Source: Acerihabitans sp035013185
GTDB taxonomy: Bacteria; Pseudomonadota; Gammaproteobacteria; Enterobacterales; Enterobacteriaceae
Direction of reading: 5' to 3'
Assembly (NCBI RefSeq): GCF_035013185.1
Contig: NZ_JAYGJO010000005.1
Coordinates: 1-64,000, forward strand
Length of the DNA stretch: 64,000 nt
Made by a program: the position numbers and the translations under genes. The notes below the pieces were generated by a model that did no database searches, was not told where the DNA came from, and saw only the letters and a program-made list of their open reading frames with translations. The stretch's first letter is position 1, and the number at the start of each line of letters is the position of its first letter. Shown one piece after another: positions 25,716 through 34,975 of the stretch.

Positions 25716-27272
25716 TTGTCCGGGGCATCATGTTTTGAACATTGCGGATGCTGGAAACGGGTGGACATAAAAAGATTTTGCATAATACCCGGTCTTTTAC
25801 CATTATTTGAAAGCAACCGTTTTTTTATAGCTGGGACAATTTTGCAAAATATCATAACCCCTGTGCGACACGCTATCGAGCGTACGGCGTGGTATCCCAA
25901 ACGGCATTCCTACCGAGTCTTGTTCTGGCGTGAAATTACACCGCTGGCGGTACCGATATTATTTGAAAATATGTGTGTATTGCTCATGGGGGTGCTCAGT
26001 ACTTTCCTGGTCAGTTGGCTAGGCAAGGAAGCGATGGCCGGGGTAGGGTTGGCAGACAGCTTTAATATGGTGATCATCGCTTTTTTTGCCGCAGTGGATT
26101 TAGGCACTACGGTGGTGGTGGCGTTCAGTCTGGGCAAGCTTGATCCTAAACGGGCCCGCGCCGCCGCCCGGCAATCCTTGTCCATGATGACGGTGGTCTC
26201 AGTGCTGTTGGCGCTGGGTATTGAGTTTAGCGGAGAAGCTATCATTAATATCATCGCCGGCAACGCCGAGCCGGCGGTAAAATCCTTGGCACTGACCTAC
26301 CTAAACATTACCGTCTGGAGTTATCCTGCCGCCGCCATCGCGTTGATTGGCAGTGGGGCCTTGCGCGGTGCGGGCAATACAAAAATCCCGATGCTGATTA
26401 ACGGTGGCATGAATATTTTGAATATTGTCATCAGTACCGTATTGATTTACGGCTGTTTTTCCTGGCATGGCTTGGGGTTTGTCGGCGCAGGGTTAGGGTT
26501 GACCATTTCCCGTTATATTGGCGCTGCGGGGGTGATTTACGTCCTGGTGATCGGGTTTAATCCGGCGCTGAAGATTTCCCTGAAAAGTTATTTCACCCGG
26601 TTTAATACCAATATTCTAATGGAAGTCTTAGGTATTGGCATTCCCGCCAGTATTGAATCGGTTCTGTTTAACGGCGGCAAGTTATTAACCCAGGTATTTG
26701 TTGCGGGCATGGGCACCAATGTGATTGCCGGGAATTTTATTGCGTTCTCCATTGCCTCTTTAATTAATTTACCGGGTAATGCGCTCGGTTCAGCCGCCAC
26801 GATTATCGTTGGCACCCGGCTGGGCAAACTGCAAATCGGCCAGGCGGAGCGACAGCTTAAGCATATCTTCTGGTTGGCCACCCTGGGTTTGTGCGTGATT
26901 TCGTGGTTATCGGCGCCGTTGGCCGGTTTGCTGGCACAATTTTATACTCGTGAAGAAGATGTGATTCATGTGGTGAAAATACTGGTCTGGCTTAATGCCG
27001 CGTTTATGCCTATCTGGGCGGCGTCATGGGTTCTGCCCGCCGGCCTCAAAGGTGCCCGTGATGCACGCTTTACCATGTGGATATCGCTGTTGGGTATGTG
27101 GGGATGCCGTATCGTCGCGGGTTATATCCTGGGTATCATGTTGGGCTTTGGCGTGGTGGGCGTTTGGTTGGGCATGTTCCTGGATTGGGCGGTACGCGGC
27201 GTATTTTTTTACTGGCGTTTGGTCAGTGGCCGCTGGTTACGCAAATACCCTAAGCCGGTCAAGGCGCACTGA
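25716..27272 (+). CDS. yeeO: YeeO-like MATE-family exporter
   Basis: A multidrug-and-toxin-extrusion protein of up to 518 residues with 12 predicted membrane helices. The block K-R-H-S-Y-R-V-L-F-W-R-E-I-T-P-L-A-V-P closely follows E. coli YeeO, as do G-S-G-A-L-R-G-A-G-N-T-K-I-P and the end W-L-R-K-Y-P. YeeO exports flavins (FMN/FAD) and dipeptides. E. coli YeeO also has a long N-terminal extension before the MATE core; here it has no ATG, so initiation must be at TTG 25716, GTG 25761 or another non-ATG codon. The precise start is uncertain; the family is not. Confidence 0.88.
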   Translation: MSGASCFEHCGCWKRVDIKRFCIIPGLLPLFESNRFFIAGTILQNIITPVRHAIERTAWYPKRHSYRVLFWREITPLAVPILFENMCVLLMGVLSTFLVSWLGKEAMAGVGLADSFNMVIIAFFAAVDLGTTVVVAFSLGKLDPKRARAAARQSLSMMTVVSVLLALGIEFSGEAIINIIAGNAEPAVKSLALTYLNITVWSYPAAAIALIGSGALRGAGNTKIPMLINGGMNILNIVISTVLIYGCFSWHGLGFVGAGLGLTISRYIGAAGVIYVLVIGFNPALKISLKSYFTRFNTNILMEVLGIGIPASIESVLFNGGKLLTQVFVAGMGTNVIAGNFIAFSIASLINLPGNALGSAATIIVGTRLGKLQIGQAERQLKHIFWLATLGLCVISWLSAPLAGLLAQFYTREEDVIHVVKILVWLNAAFMPIWAASWVLPAGLKGARDARFTMWISLLGMWGCRIVAGYILGIMLGFGVVGVWLGMFLDWAVRGVFFYWRLVSGRWLRKYPKPVKAH

Positions 27273-27381
27273 CCGCTAACGGTGGGTGGTTTTGTTATAT
27301 TTAGCGTTGTAAGATCAAAAAATAATTTTTATGATTGGCGTATTTTGTCTTGTCTTCTCATGTTATTGCAACGGGTAAAAC

Positions 27382-28416
27382 ATGGCCAATCCCACCCTGT
27401 CGTCCAGTAAATGCCAAGCGATTTTCCTGATGTTTTTTTTGGTGTCGGTAAATGTTATCGCATGGGTCTGGGCATGGGTGGTGTTTGCGCACAATGCCAC
27501 CTTAACCGGCGCAGCGTTGCTGGCCTACAGCTATGGATTGCGTCATGCGGTTGACGCTGATCATATCGCCGCTATCGATAACGTCACCCGCAAACTGATG
27601 CAGCAGGGGCAACGGCCTATTTCCGTCGGCGCTTTTTTTTCCCTGGGGCACTCCACTATTGTTTTGCTTGCCTGCGCGGCTATCGCCGCCACGTCGTTAG
27701 CGTTCAAAAACCAAATGGGCTGGATCCACGATTATGGCGGGATCATCGGCACCCTGGTTTCCGCCGTTTTTTTACTGATCGTGGCGTTAGTCAATCTCAT
27801 GATTTTACACACGGTCTATAAAAAATTTAGGCAAATCAAACGAGGTGGGGCAGTTAACGACCAACACATCGACGACCTGCCGGCCAGTAATGGTGGTCTG
27901 ATGACGCGCATTTTTCGGTTTGCTTTTAAATTTGTTAATAAAAGCTGGCAGATGTATTTGGTCGGGTTCTTGTTTGGGTTGGGTTTTGACACCGCGACCG
28001 AGGTGGGCTTATTAGGCATTTCCGCCGCCGGTGCATCTTCGGGTCTCTCAGTCTGGTCGATTATGGTTTTTCCGGTACTGTTTGCCAGCGGCATGGCGCT
28101 GATTGATTCCCTCGATAATTTTGTGATGGTGGGCGCTTACGGCTGGGCTTTTGCCAAGCCGGTGCGCAAGCTGTATTACAATATGACCATTACGGCAACC
28201 TCGGTCGTCATTGCTCTCTTTATTGGCGGCCTTGAAACCCTGGGATTGATTACTGATGAGTTCAGTCTGCAGGGGCGTTTTTGGCATATGATTGGTTATC
28301 TCAACACGCATATGGGCCAGGTGGGTTATTGGGTTATCGGTCTGTTTGTGTTTTTTTGGTTGGTCTCGGCGCTCAACTACCGCTGGCGAAATTACGACAG
28401 CATCATGGTGAACTGA
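27382..28416 (+). CDS. Nickel/cobalt permease of the NiCoT (HoxN/NixA) family
   Basis: A 344-residue inner-membrane transporter for Ni2+ and/or Co2+ with about eight helices. The family signature R-H-A-V-D-A-D-H-I-A-A-I-D-N is at about residues 54-67. F-S-L-G-H-S-T-I-V and L-G-F-D-T-A-T-E are the other two defining motifs. It stands alone, 109 bases after yeeO; no nickel enzyme or NikR-like gene is near. Metal preference cannot be decided from the motifs. Confidence 0.93.
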   Translation: MANPTLSSSKCQAIFLMFFLVSVNVIAWVWAWVVFAHNATLTGAALLAYSYGLRHAVDADHIAAIDNVTRKLMQQGQRPISVGAFFSLGHSTIVLLACAAIAATSLAFKNQMGWIHDYGGIIGTLVSAVFLLIVALVNLMILHTVYKKFRQIKRGGAVNDQHIDDLPASNGGLMTRIFRFAFKFVNKSWQMYLVGFLFGLGFDTATEVGLLGISAAGASSGLSVWSIMVFPVLFASGMALIDSLDNFVMVGAYGWAFAKPVRKLYYNMTITATSVVIALFIGGLETLGLITDEFSLQGRFWHMIGYLNTHMGQVGYWVIGLFVFFWLVSALNYRWRNYDSIMVN

Positions 28417-28440
28417 GCGTCTGCCCTTGGCACCGCGCCG

Positions 28441-29304
28441 TCAGGCCATACCGTTAAGCAACAGTAACTCCGCCGGGGGCAGCACCAAATCCGCTGCGGC
28501 CAGGTTTTCCTTTAGATGCGATAGCGATGATGTACCGGGAATCAGCAAAATATTGTCGGAACGCTGCAGTAACCAGGCCAGAGCAACCTGCATGGGTGTG
28601 GCCTGCAGTCGCTGGGCAACATCATCCAGCACCGTTGATTGTAATGGCGTAAAACCACCCAACGGAAAGAAGGGCACATACGCCATTCCCTGGGCGGCCA
28701 GTTGGTCGATTAACTCATCATCCGCGCGCTGAACCACATTGTAGCAATTCTGTACACAGGCGATCGGCGTCATTTTCTGGGCAGCGGCAATTTGGGTGGG
28801 GGTGACATTACTTAGCCCGATATGTCGCACCAGGCCACGGTGTTTGAGTTCGGCCAAGGCGGTCAGTGGCGCTTCCAAAGAACCTTCCTTTGGCTGGTGG
28901 ATATCCAGCATACTGCGAAGATTGACGATGTCGAGGACATCCAGGCCAAGATGGCGCAGATTCTCTTCCACCGCCAGGGTTAATTCTTTGGCGGAGAACG
29001 CCGCTATCCAGCCGCCTTTCTCGTCGCGTCTCGCACCCAACTTGGTCACCAGGCAAAGATCGTCCGGGTAGGGGTGCAGCGCGTGTTTGATAAGCTGATT
29101 CGTCACGTGTGGACCGTAAAAATCGGCGGTATCGATGTGGTTGACACCCGCTGCGACGGCTTCGCGCAGTACACGCACCGCCATGGCCGGATCTTTTGCC
29201 GGGCCGAATACTCCCGGACCGGCAAGCTGCATCGCCCCGTAGCCAAGCCGCTGGACTTGCCGATGACCAAGTTGATAACGATCTGATGTATTGATACTGG
29301 ACAT
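28441..29304 (-). CDS. pdxI: Aldo/keto reductase, PdxI (YdbC) pyridoxal reductase
   Basis: A 287-residue NADPH-dependent aldo/keto reductase. R-L-G-Y-G-A-M-Q-L-A-G-P-G-V-F-G-P, N-H-I-D-T-A-D-F-Y-G-P-H-V-T-N-Q and Q-V-A-L-A-W-L-L-Q-R-S follow E. coli YdbC, shown to be the pyridoxal reductase PdxI of the vitamin B6 salvage route. Catalytic Asp and Tyr are in D-T-A-D-F-Y; the active-site Lys is in L-V-T-K-L. GAGGAGAGCACT before ATG 29304 fixes the start; the frame extends further upstream only by chance. A LysR gene is divergent, 95 bases away, and may regulate it. Confidence 0.9.
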   Translation of the reverse strand: MSSINTSDRYQLGHRQVQRLGYGAMQLAGPGVFGPAKDPAMAVRVLREAVAAGVNHIDTADFYGPHVTNQLIKHALHPYPDDLCLVTKLGARRDEKGGWIAAFSAKELTLAVEENLRHLGLDVLDIVNLRSMLDIHQPKEGSLEAPLTALAELKHRGLVRHIGLSNVTPTQIAAAQKMTPIACVQNCYNVVQRADDELIDQLAAQGMAYVPFFPLGGFTPLQSTVLDDVAQRLQATPMQVALAWLLQRSDNILLIPGTSSLSHLKENLAAADLVLPPAELLLLNGMA

Positions 29305-29399
29305 AGTGCTCTCCTCTTCAAGGTAAGATGCATTGTAGGTGGATAAACTCTGTGCGACTATCCTGCTAAATGAAGACAGGTTGTACGGAGTTTCGCACA

Positions 29400-30347
29400 A
29401 TGCAAATCGATCTTGGTCTGTTGCAAGCGGTAATGGCCGTCGCTCAAGCTGGCGGCTTTCGACAGGCGGCACGTGCCACCAATAGCAGTCCATCGCGCCT
29501 GAGCGACGCCGTGCGCAGAGCGGAGCAGCAGCTTGGTGTCCGGTTATTCAACCGTACCACCCGCACCGTAAGATTGACCGAAGCCGGGGATACCTTGTTG
29601 CAACGGCTGTTGCCAGCCATGAGTGAAGTGGAATCGGCGCTTGATGCCGTTAACCAGTTTCGCGCCACACCAAGGGGTACCCTGCGTCTTAACGTGCCGG
29701 TGAGTGCCGCTCGTCTGGTCTTACCGCACATCGTGCCGGCTTTTTTGGCCTGCTATCCAGAGATCCAATTAGATATTATTGCGCAAAGTAATGTGCTGGA
29801 CGTATTTCGTGCCGGATGTGACGCGGGCATTCGTTATGATGAGTGTTTGGAACAGGACATGATTGCGATACCCATTGGGCCGCGCCGACAGCGATTTGCC
29901 GTCGCGGCGGCGCCGGGCTACCTTGATCGCGCGGGAAGGCCTACTCATCCGCGCGAGCTGCTGGACCATGCCTGTATTCGCGGGAAGTATGCCAGCGGTG
30001 TCATGCCGGAATGGGTATTTGAACGGCACGGTGAAATCTGCCGGGTGCAGCCTTCAGGACCGCTGGTGGTCAGTGTGGGCGCGGCGGTGGATCTGGCGGT
30101 GCAGGCGGCAGTGGCGGGAGTAGGGGTGATTCAGTTATTCGAGCAATGGCTCCAACCCCATATCGCCAGCGGCCAGTTAGAACCGTTGCTCGAACCTTGG
30201 TGGCAGTGGTTTTCCGGCCCCTATCTTTATTATCCGGACCGGCGGCTGGTGCCCGCACCACTGCGCACCTTTATTGATTTTATTCGCGAGCATGATAAGC
30301 ACGGACATGAGGTGACAAATGATTCATTACCACCGGGAAAGGCATAG
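29400..30347 (+). CDS. LysR-family transcriptional regulator
   Basis: A 315-residue LysR regulator. The helix-turn-helix is F-R-Q-A-A-R-A-T-N-S-S-P-S-R-L-S-D-A (about residues 19-36), followed by Q-L-G-V-R-L-F-N-R-T-T-R and an effector domain to about 300. I chose ATG 29400 (ACGGAG upstream) over ATG 29370. It is divergent from pdxI, the usual position for a regulator of that gene. Its last 29 bases overlap the next gene. Confidence 0.9.
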   Translation: MQIDLGLLQAVMAVAQAGGFRQAARATNSSPSRLSDAVRRAEQQLGVRLFNRTTRTVRLTEAGDTLLQRLLPAMSEVESALDAVNQFRATPRGTLRLNVPVSAARLVLPHIVPAFLACYPEIQLDIIAQSNVLDVFRAGCDAGIRYDECLEQDMIAIPIGPRRQRFAVAAAPGYLDRAGRPTHPRELLDHACIRGKYASGVMPEWVFERHGEICRVQPSGPLVVSVGAAVDLAVQAAVAGVGVIQLFEQWLQPHIASGQLEPLLEPWWQWFSGPYLYYPDRRLVPAPLRTFIDFIREHDKHGHEVTNDSLPPGKA

Positions 30348-31017
30348 CATCGGGCACGTGGGATGGCTGCGGGCTGCGGTATTAGGCGCCAATGATGGCA
30401 TTGTATCCACCGCCAGTTTGCTGTTGGGTGTCGCGGCGGCGAACGCGAGCCACGCCAGTTTGCTGCTAACGGGCATTTCCGGGCTGGTTGCCGGTGCCAT
30501 GTCGATGGCAACCGGAGAATATGTTTCGGTTTCCTCGCAGTCAGATACCGAACAAGCCGCCCTGGCACAAGAGAGCGCTGAGTTGACTGATGATTATCAT
30601 GCCGAACATCGTGAATTGACCGCTATTTATGCCAACCGCGGTTTGGACGTAGCCCTGGCCGACCAAGTGGCGCAAGCTCTGATGGCGCATGATGCGCTGG
30701 GTGCCCATGCGCGGGATGAATTGGGGATTAATGAGATCACCACCGCTCGTCCACTGGAGGCGGCGCTGACCTCAGCGTTGAGTTTTGCCGTGGGTGCGGC
30801 GCTGCCGTTGGCCATCACTATTGTTTCGCCCATAGCATGGGCCAGCGTGACCATCGCCGGTTCAACGCTGATTTCGCTGGCCGTCTTGGGTGGGGTTGCC
30901 GCTAAAATCGGTAATGCCTCGGTGCTCAAAGGCATTGTGCGAGTGACATTTTGGAGTGCGTTGGCTATGGCCGTGGCGGCGGGCGTGGGCCTCGCCTTCG
31001 GCCATGTGGTTGCTTGA
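30319..31017 (+). CDS. VIT/CCC1-family membrane transporter
   Basis: A 232-residue protein of the vacuolar iron transporter family. G-A-N-D-G-I-V-S-T-A-S-L-L-L-G-V-A-A-A (about residues 23-41), G-A-M-S-M-A-T-G-E-Y-V-S-V-S-S-Q (about 60-75) and three C-terminal helices (about 150-230) are diagnostic. Plant and yeast relatives move Fe2+ or Mn2+ out of the cytosol; bacterial ones are less studied. The central soluble part (Glu-rich, 76-140) is the presumed metal-sensing bundle. It begins inside the end of the LysR gene (29-base overlap), so the two are probably expressed together. Confidence 0.88.
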   Translation: MIHYHRERHSIGHVGWLRAAVLGANDGIVSTASLLLGVAAANASHASLLLTGISGLVAGAMSMATGEYVSVSSQSDTEQAALAQESAELTDDYHAEHRELTAIYANRGLDVALADQVAQALMAHDALGAHARDELGINEITTARPLEAALTSALSFAVGAALPLAITIVSPIAWASVTIAGSTLISLAVLGGVAAKIGNASVLKGIVRVTFWSALAMAVAAGVGLAFGHVVA

Positions 31018-31072
31018 CGTCATCTCATTCTTACCTCTGCGCGAGAGTGCAATATCAGGTTAATAACGGACC

Positions 31073-31718
31073 ATGGATAAATTGAACACCCTGCAGCTGT
31101 TCACCCGGATTGTCGAGCTGGGCAGTTTTAGTCAGGCAGCGGATCAGTTGGGGATTCCCAGAGCAACGGCCAGCAATGCGATTAAACAACTGGAAAAGCA
31201 TCTCGAGTGCCGCTTGCTGGAGCGCACGACCCGGCAGGTGCGTGTGTCACTGGATGGCCAGGCGTTTTATGAACGTTGTTTGCATATACTCTCGGAAATT
31301 GATGATGCACAATCGTCTTTACGCCATGTCGCAGCCAGGCCACAAGGGGTGTTGCGTATTGATCTGCAGGGTGCCCATGCCACGCGCATCGTATTGCCGC
31401 GTCTGGATGAATTTCATCGGCGCTATCCCGATATTGAGGTGATCATCAGCAGTGGTGATCGGTTGGTTGATTTGGTGCGCGAGGGCATCGATTGTGTTCT
31501 GCGCGCTACGTGGTGCGGGTTTGGTGCAACTGCCCCGTTATCATGTTAACGACGCGTTGCAGGATGGGCGCTTGGTTGAAGTCTTGGCCGAGTGGCCAAG
31601 CCCGACTATGCCGGTATCCGCGCTGTATCCCCAGCACCGGCAACTGTCGGCGCGGGTACGGGTGTTTATTGACTGGTTAATCGGTTTATATGGGGCGTTT
31701 TTTCCCACTACCTATTAG
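31073..31718 (+). pseudogene. LysR-family regulator broken by an internal deletion
   Basis: The first 142 codons give an intact LysR N-terminus (S-Q-A-A-D-Q-L-G-I-P-R-A-T-A-S-N-A-I, then R-L-L-E-R-T-T-R-Q-V-R-V) and the start of the effector domain, up to V-R-E-G-I-D-C-V-L-R-A. There the frame changes, and the family's end continues in another frame (G-A-G-L-V-Q-L-P-R-Y-H-V, then L-S-A-R-V-R-V-F-I-D-W-L) to 31718. About 90-100 residues of the effector domain are missing at the junction near 31508. A 158-residue DNA-binding fragment could still be made. Confidence 0.85.
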
Positions 31719-31773
31719 GCCTGGGGCGCCTTATTATGGCGGTTAATCTGATGATGTTCATAAGAGAACCGCA

Positions 31774-32313
31774 ATGAAAAAAGACATTACCCTTGCCGAT
31801 GCAACGCAGGCGGATATTCCCGCGATCCAGGCGATCTATTCACATCATGTTTTACAGGGTATCGCGAGTTTCGAAGTCGAGCCGCCAAGTGTGACCGAAA
31901 TGGGCAAGAGGTACCATAATGTGTTGGCCCATGGACTGCCTTATCTGGTTGCCACCCATCATGGCGACGTGGTGGGGTATTGTTACCTTTCTCCTTACCG
32001 GCCACGCTACGCCTATCGCTTTAGCGTGGAAAGTTCGGTCTATATTGCCGCTGATAGGCAAAAACAGGGGGTCGGTTTTTTACTGATGCATGAGGCTATC
32101 GCTCGGGTTGAACTACAGGGTTACCGGCAAATTATTGCGGTAATCGGCAATAGCCAAAATATCGGCTCTTTACGCCTGCACGCTTCTTTGGGCTTTGAGA
32201 TGGTCGGCACGCTCAAGGCAGTAGGGTTTAAGCATGGTCAGTGGGTCGACACGGTACTGATGCAGCGCGCCTTGGGCGAGGGGGCCGCGTCATTGCCAAT
32301 GGAGCGGGGATAA
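31774..32313 (+). CDS. GNAT N-acetyltransferase, phosphinothricin/methionine-sulfone acetyltransferase type
   Basis: A 179-residue GNAT enzyme. I-Q-A-I-Y-S-H-H-V-L-Q-G-I-A-S-F-E (about residues 17-33) and Y-R-P-R-Y-A-Y-R-F-S-V-E-S-S-V-Y (about 73-88) are the substrate-site motifs of the Pat/MddA group, which acetylates phosphinothricin, methionine sulfone and similar glutamate analogues. The acetyl-CoA loop is K-Q-G-V-G-F-L-L. In enterics the natural role is protection against methionine sulfoximine-like compounds or general detoxification. It converges with the cyclase gene. Confidence 0.88.
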   Translation: MKKDITLADATQADIPAIQAIYSHHVLQGIASFEVEPPSVTEMGKRYHNVLAHGLPYLVATHHGDVVGYCYLSPYRPRYAYRFSVESSVYIAADRQKQGVGFLLMHEAIARVELQGYRQIIAVIGNSQNIGSLRLHASLGFEMVGTLKAVGFKHGQWVDTVLMQRALGEGAASLPMERG

Positions 32314-32337
32314 ATGCCGTTGGGATAGCCGCCTCGG

Positions 32338-34215
32338 TTAATCGATGGAATATTTACCTATACCGGATGATTTGGCTCGGTACATTGCCGCATCCGCTTT
32401 GGACAGCAAACTTTCCCCGGTGGTGTTATCTCCTGAGTAGATGGCCGCACCAATACTCACGGTTAACCTGACATCCGTTTCGCCTAATCGCGTTAGCGCC
32501 GACAACTGCGACATGATCTCTTCACACAACTGTTTTAGTTGTTTCATGGGGGCGGTCAATGTAGTGAGAATAACGGTAAATTCATCGCCAGCCAGCCGGG
32601 CAACGAACCCTTTATCCTGCACACAGCCAGACAGGATCTTGGCGAAGTGAATTAATACCAAATCGCCGATGTCATGACCCAGAGTATCGTTAATGTGTTT
32701 GAAACCATCGAGGTCAAGGAACAATAACGCCATAGGTTGCCCCCTGGCCGCGCTTTCTGAGATGCTCAAGGTGAGCTGTTGGCGAAACGCCCGACGATTC
32801 GGTAAAACCGTAAGGGTATCGTGCATGGCTTCGTACTCGGCATGTCGTTGCAATCTTTTTAGTTCGCTTATATCCATCGACAATATATAAAATCCGTGAG
32901 TTTCACCGGGCACCAGAATCGTTTTAATTGTCAGCATCTCAGTGCGCGCGCGCAGTTCATGTTCAAAACTGACGGTTTGACCTGATAACACTTTGTCGAT
33001 CATTGGTTTGGCCGTGAGGTATGCCTCCTCGCCGATGAATTCTCTAATGTGCATCATTTTTAGCGAGGTTTCGTCAATGCCAAACCACGTCATATAGGTA
33101 CTGTTCGCAAACAGGTAAGTTTCTTCGGCGTCGACCTGACTAATCAATGCCGGCATGTTATCGGTAATGGCGCGCAAACGTTCCTTTTCGGCATTGAGTT
33201 GTAGCTGAGTATTTATCCTGTTCTGTATTTCAATATTGAGCTTACTGACGACGGTATTTAATTCTTGGGTTCTCAATACCACCCGTTCTTCGAGCTCATG
33301 TTGTAAAATATAAAGACCGGCTTCCGCTTCTTTGCGTTCGGTAATATTGACAATCACGGCAATAAAATGGTGGGGCGACCCATCTAATTGGCTATTAAGT
33401 GAAACGGTGAGTTGTGTCCATACAATTTTTTTGTCTGAGCGAAAGTAACGTTTTTCCATAGAATAGGTGGGTATGGTGCCCGCCAGTAGCTTGTTGAGCA
33501 AATCCAAGTCAGTATCCAAATCGTCTGGATGTGTAATATCCTGAAAGGTGAGGGCTAAAAATTCACTTTCTGAATAACGTAACATTTCACAGAGACGCCG
33601 ATTGACCCTTAACCAATGCCCGTCGAGCGAGACCAGCGCCATTCCCACCGCCGCCTGAGAAAACGTCTGTTTAAATAAATTTTCCGTCCGCCACAGGTCG
33701 GATTCAATACTTTCGGTGTGAGCCTCGCGCTCAATATTGTGCAGGTACTCTTCAATGATGGCGGCAAAATAACGTAGGTCTGTCGCTTCATCAGACGATA
33801 ATGTCCGCGGACGCGGGTCTACTATACACAAGGTACCCACTGGCAAGCCGGCGAGTGACAGTAAGGGTTGTCCTGCATAAAAGCGAATTTTGGGACCACT
33901 GGTGACCAGCGGGTTATCAAAAAAACGCCGGTCTGCCAGGGCATCGTTTATGATAAAAGTGTCGTGCTGAAGAATGGCATGAGCGCAAAACGATATATTC
34001 CGTGACGTCTCTGATGCTTCTAGGCCAAAACACGTTAAAAACCATTGGCGTTGGTGATCGATCAACGAAATCAGCGCCATTTCCACATCAAAAAATTTGG
34101 CGGCAAGCCGAGTCACCTGGTCAAATTTTTCCGCTGCTGAAGTATCTACAATATGAAGGGAATCGAGTGTCGCTTGCCTTGTGATTTCATTATCGGGAAT
34201 GCCAGGCTCGATCAT
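32338..34215 (-). CDS. Diguanylate cyclase with GAF and two PAS domains
   Basis: A 625-residue cytosolic protein without membrane segments. A GAF domain spans about residues 15-165 (with S-F-C-A-H-A-I-L-Q). PAS domains lie at about 185-305 and 345-460, joined by a coiled coil (about 305-350), and the GGDEF domain is at about 465-622. The catalytic motif reads A-G-D-E-F in V-A-R-L-A-G-D-E-F; this variant keeps the residues needed for making cyclic di-GMP. The R-x-x-D product-inhibition site is absent at the expected place (it reads Q-D-K-G). GGAG eight bases before ATG 34215 gives the start. No phosphodiesterase gene is nearby. Confidence 0.92.
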   Translation of the reverse strand: MIEPGIPDNEITRQATLDSLHIVDTSAAEKFDQVTRLAAKFFDVEMALISLIDHQRQWFLTCFGLEASETSRNISFCAHAILQHDTFIINDALADRRFFDNPLVTSGPKIRFYAGQPLLSLAGLPVGTLCIVDPRPRTLSSDEATDLRYFAAIIEEYLHNIEREAHTESIESDLWRTENLFKQTFSQAAVGMALVSLDGHWLRVNRRLCEMLRYSESEFLALTFQDITHPDDLDTDLDLLNKLLAGTIPTYSMEKRYFRSDKKIVWTQLTVSLNSQLDGSPHHFIAVIVNITERKEAEAGLYILQHELEERVVLRTQELNTVVSKLNIEIQNRINTQLQLNAEKERLRAITDNMPALISQVDAEETYLFANSTYMTWFGIDETSLKMMHIREFIGEEAYLTAKPMIDKVLSGQTVSFEHELRARTEMLTIKTILVPGETHGFYILSMDISELKRLQRHAEYEAMHDTLTVLPNRRAFRQQLTLSISESAARGQPMALLFLDLDGFKHINDTLGHDIGDLVLIHFAKILSGCVQDKGFVARLAGDEFTVILTTLTAPMKQLKQLCEEIMSQLSALTRLGETDVRLTVSIGAAIYSGDNTTGESLLSKADAAMYRAKSSGIGKYSID

Positions 34216-34386
34216 ACACAAAACTCCATTCTTTTTTTCAGCGCGCTATGACAAGGGACTCAACCGGTTGAGCCCATTGTATTTTGGCTCCATACCGCAA
34301 CGTGAGAACTCTTAACAGTATAGTCGCCCACGCAAATCGCGCCGTCTTAATGTCCACATAGTCAGTAATGCATCACCTCATGCAGA

Positions 34387-34893
34387 TTATGTTGCCGCAC
34401 GAACGAAAACCTCTATTTTCTCCGTGCGATCGGTGTATAGAATGCCGTTCAGATGGTCAACTTCATGCTGGATGATGCGCGCATGAAAGCCGGTGGCCTG
34501 GCCCCGCAACGGGCGTCCATTGATATCCTGAGCGGTAAATGCAATATGCTGCCAGCGTTCCACATAACCCCGATAACCGGGAATGCTAAGACAACCTTCC
34601 CAGCCTTCGGTTTTATCATGACCTATGGGGGTGATCTCTGGGTTGATTAACGTGGTTAAGGGCAGCGCGGCAATCGATTCACCCTCGCGCTCCATGGCCT
34701 GCGCCACTTCCACCACGATCGCGCGCTGCAATATGCCCAATTGCGGTGCCGCCAATCCAACCCCTTTTTCCTGGCGCATAACACACACCATATTATCCAC
34801 CAACTCCTGCAGATCGGTGTCGAATGCGTCAACCACCAACGATGTCGCCTGTAATAACGGATCGGGTACATAGAGTAAAGCGTGATGCGTCAT
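34387..34893 (-). CDS. def: Peptide deformylase, secondary copy
   Basis: A 168-residue metal-dependent deformylase that removes the formyl group from new proteins. All three motifs are canonical: G-V-G-L-A-A-P-Q (about residues 44-51), E-G-C-L-S-I-P-G (Cys ligand) and H-E-V-D-H-L-N-G (two His ligands and catalytic Glu). The main enteric def lies in an operon with fmt, which is not here, so this is probably a second copy. Such copies can give tolerance to deformylase inhibitors. GAGAAGAGGAAACACCC before the ATG suits a start at 34893. It follows nfsB by 82 bases on the same strand. Confidence 0.93.
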   Translation of the reverse strand: MTHHALLYVPDPLLQATSLVVDAFDTDLQELVDNMVCVMRQEKGVGLAAPQLGILQRAIVVEVAQAMEREGESIAALPLTTLINPEITPIGHDKTEGWEGCLSIPGYRGYVERWQHIAFTAQDINGRPLRGQATGFHARIIQHEVDHLNGILYTDRTEKIEVFVRAAT

Positions 34894-34975
34894 AGGGTGT
34901 TTCCTCTTCTCACCGTCTTGGTCACCCGGTACTGACCTGGTGCACCGTAACGCCCAATCTTCAGGGGGGCGGATA

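Noticed and set aside
25553..25900. 115-codon minus-strand frame overlapping the yeeO start
   Set aside because: Antisense to the YeeO N-terminal coding frame; no independent support.
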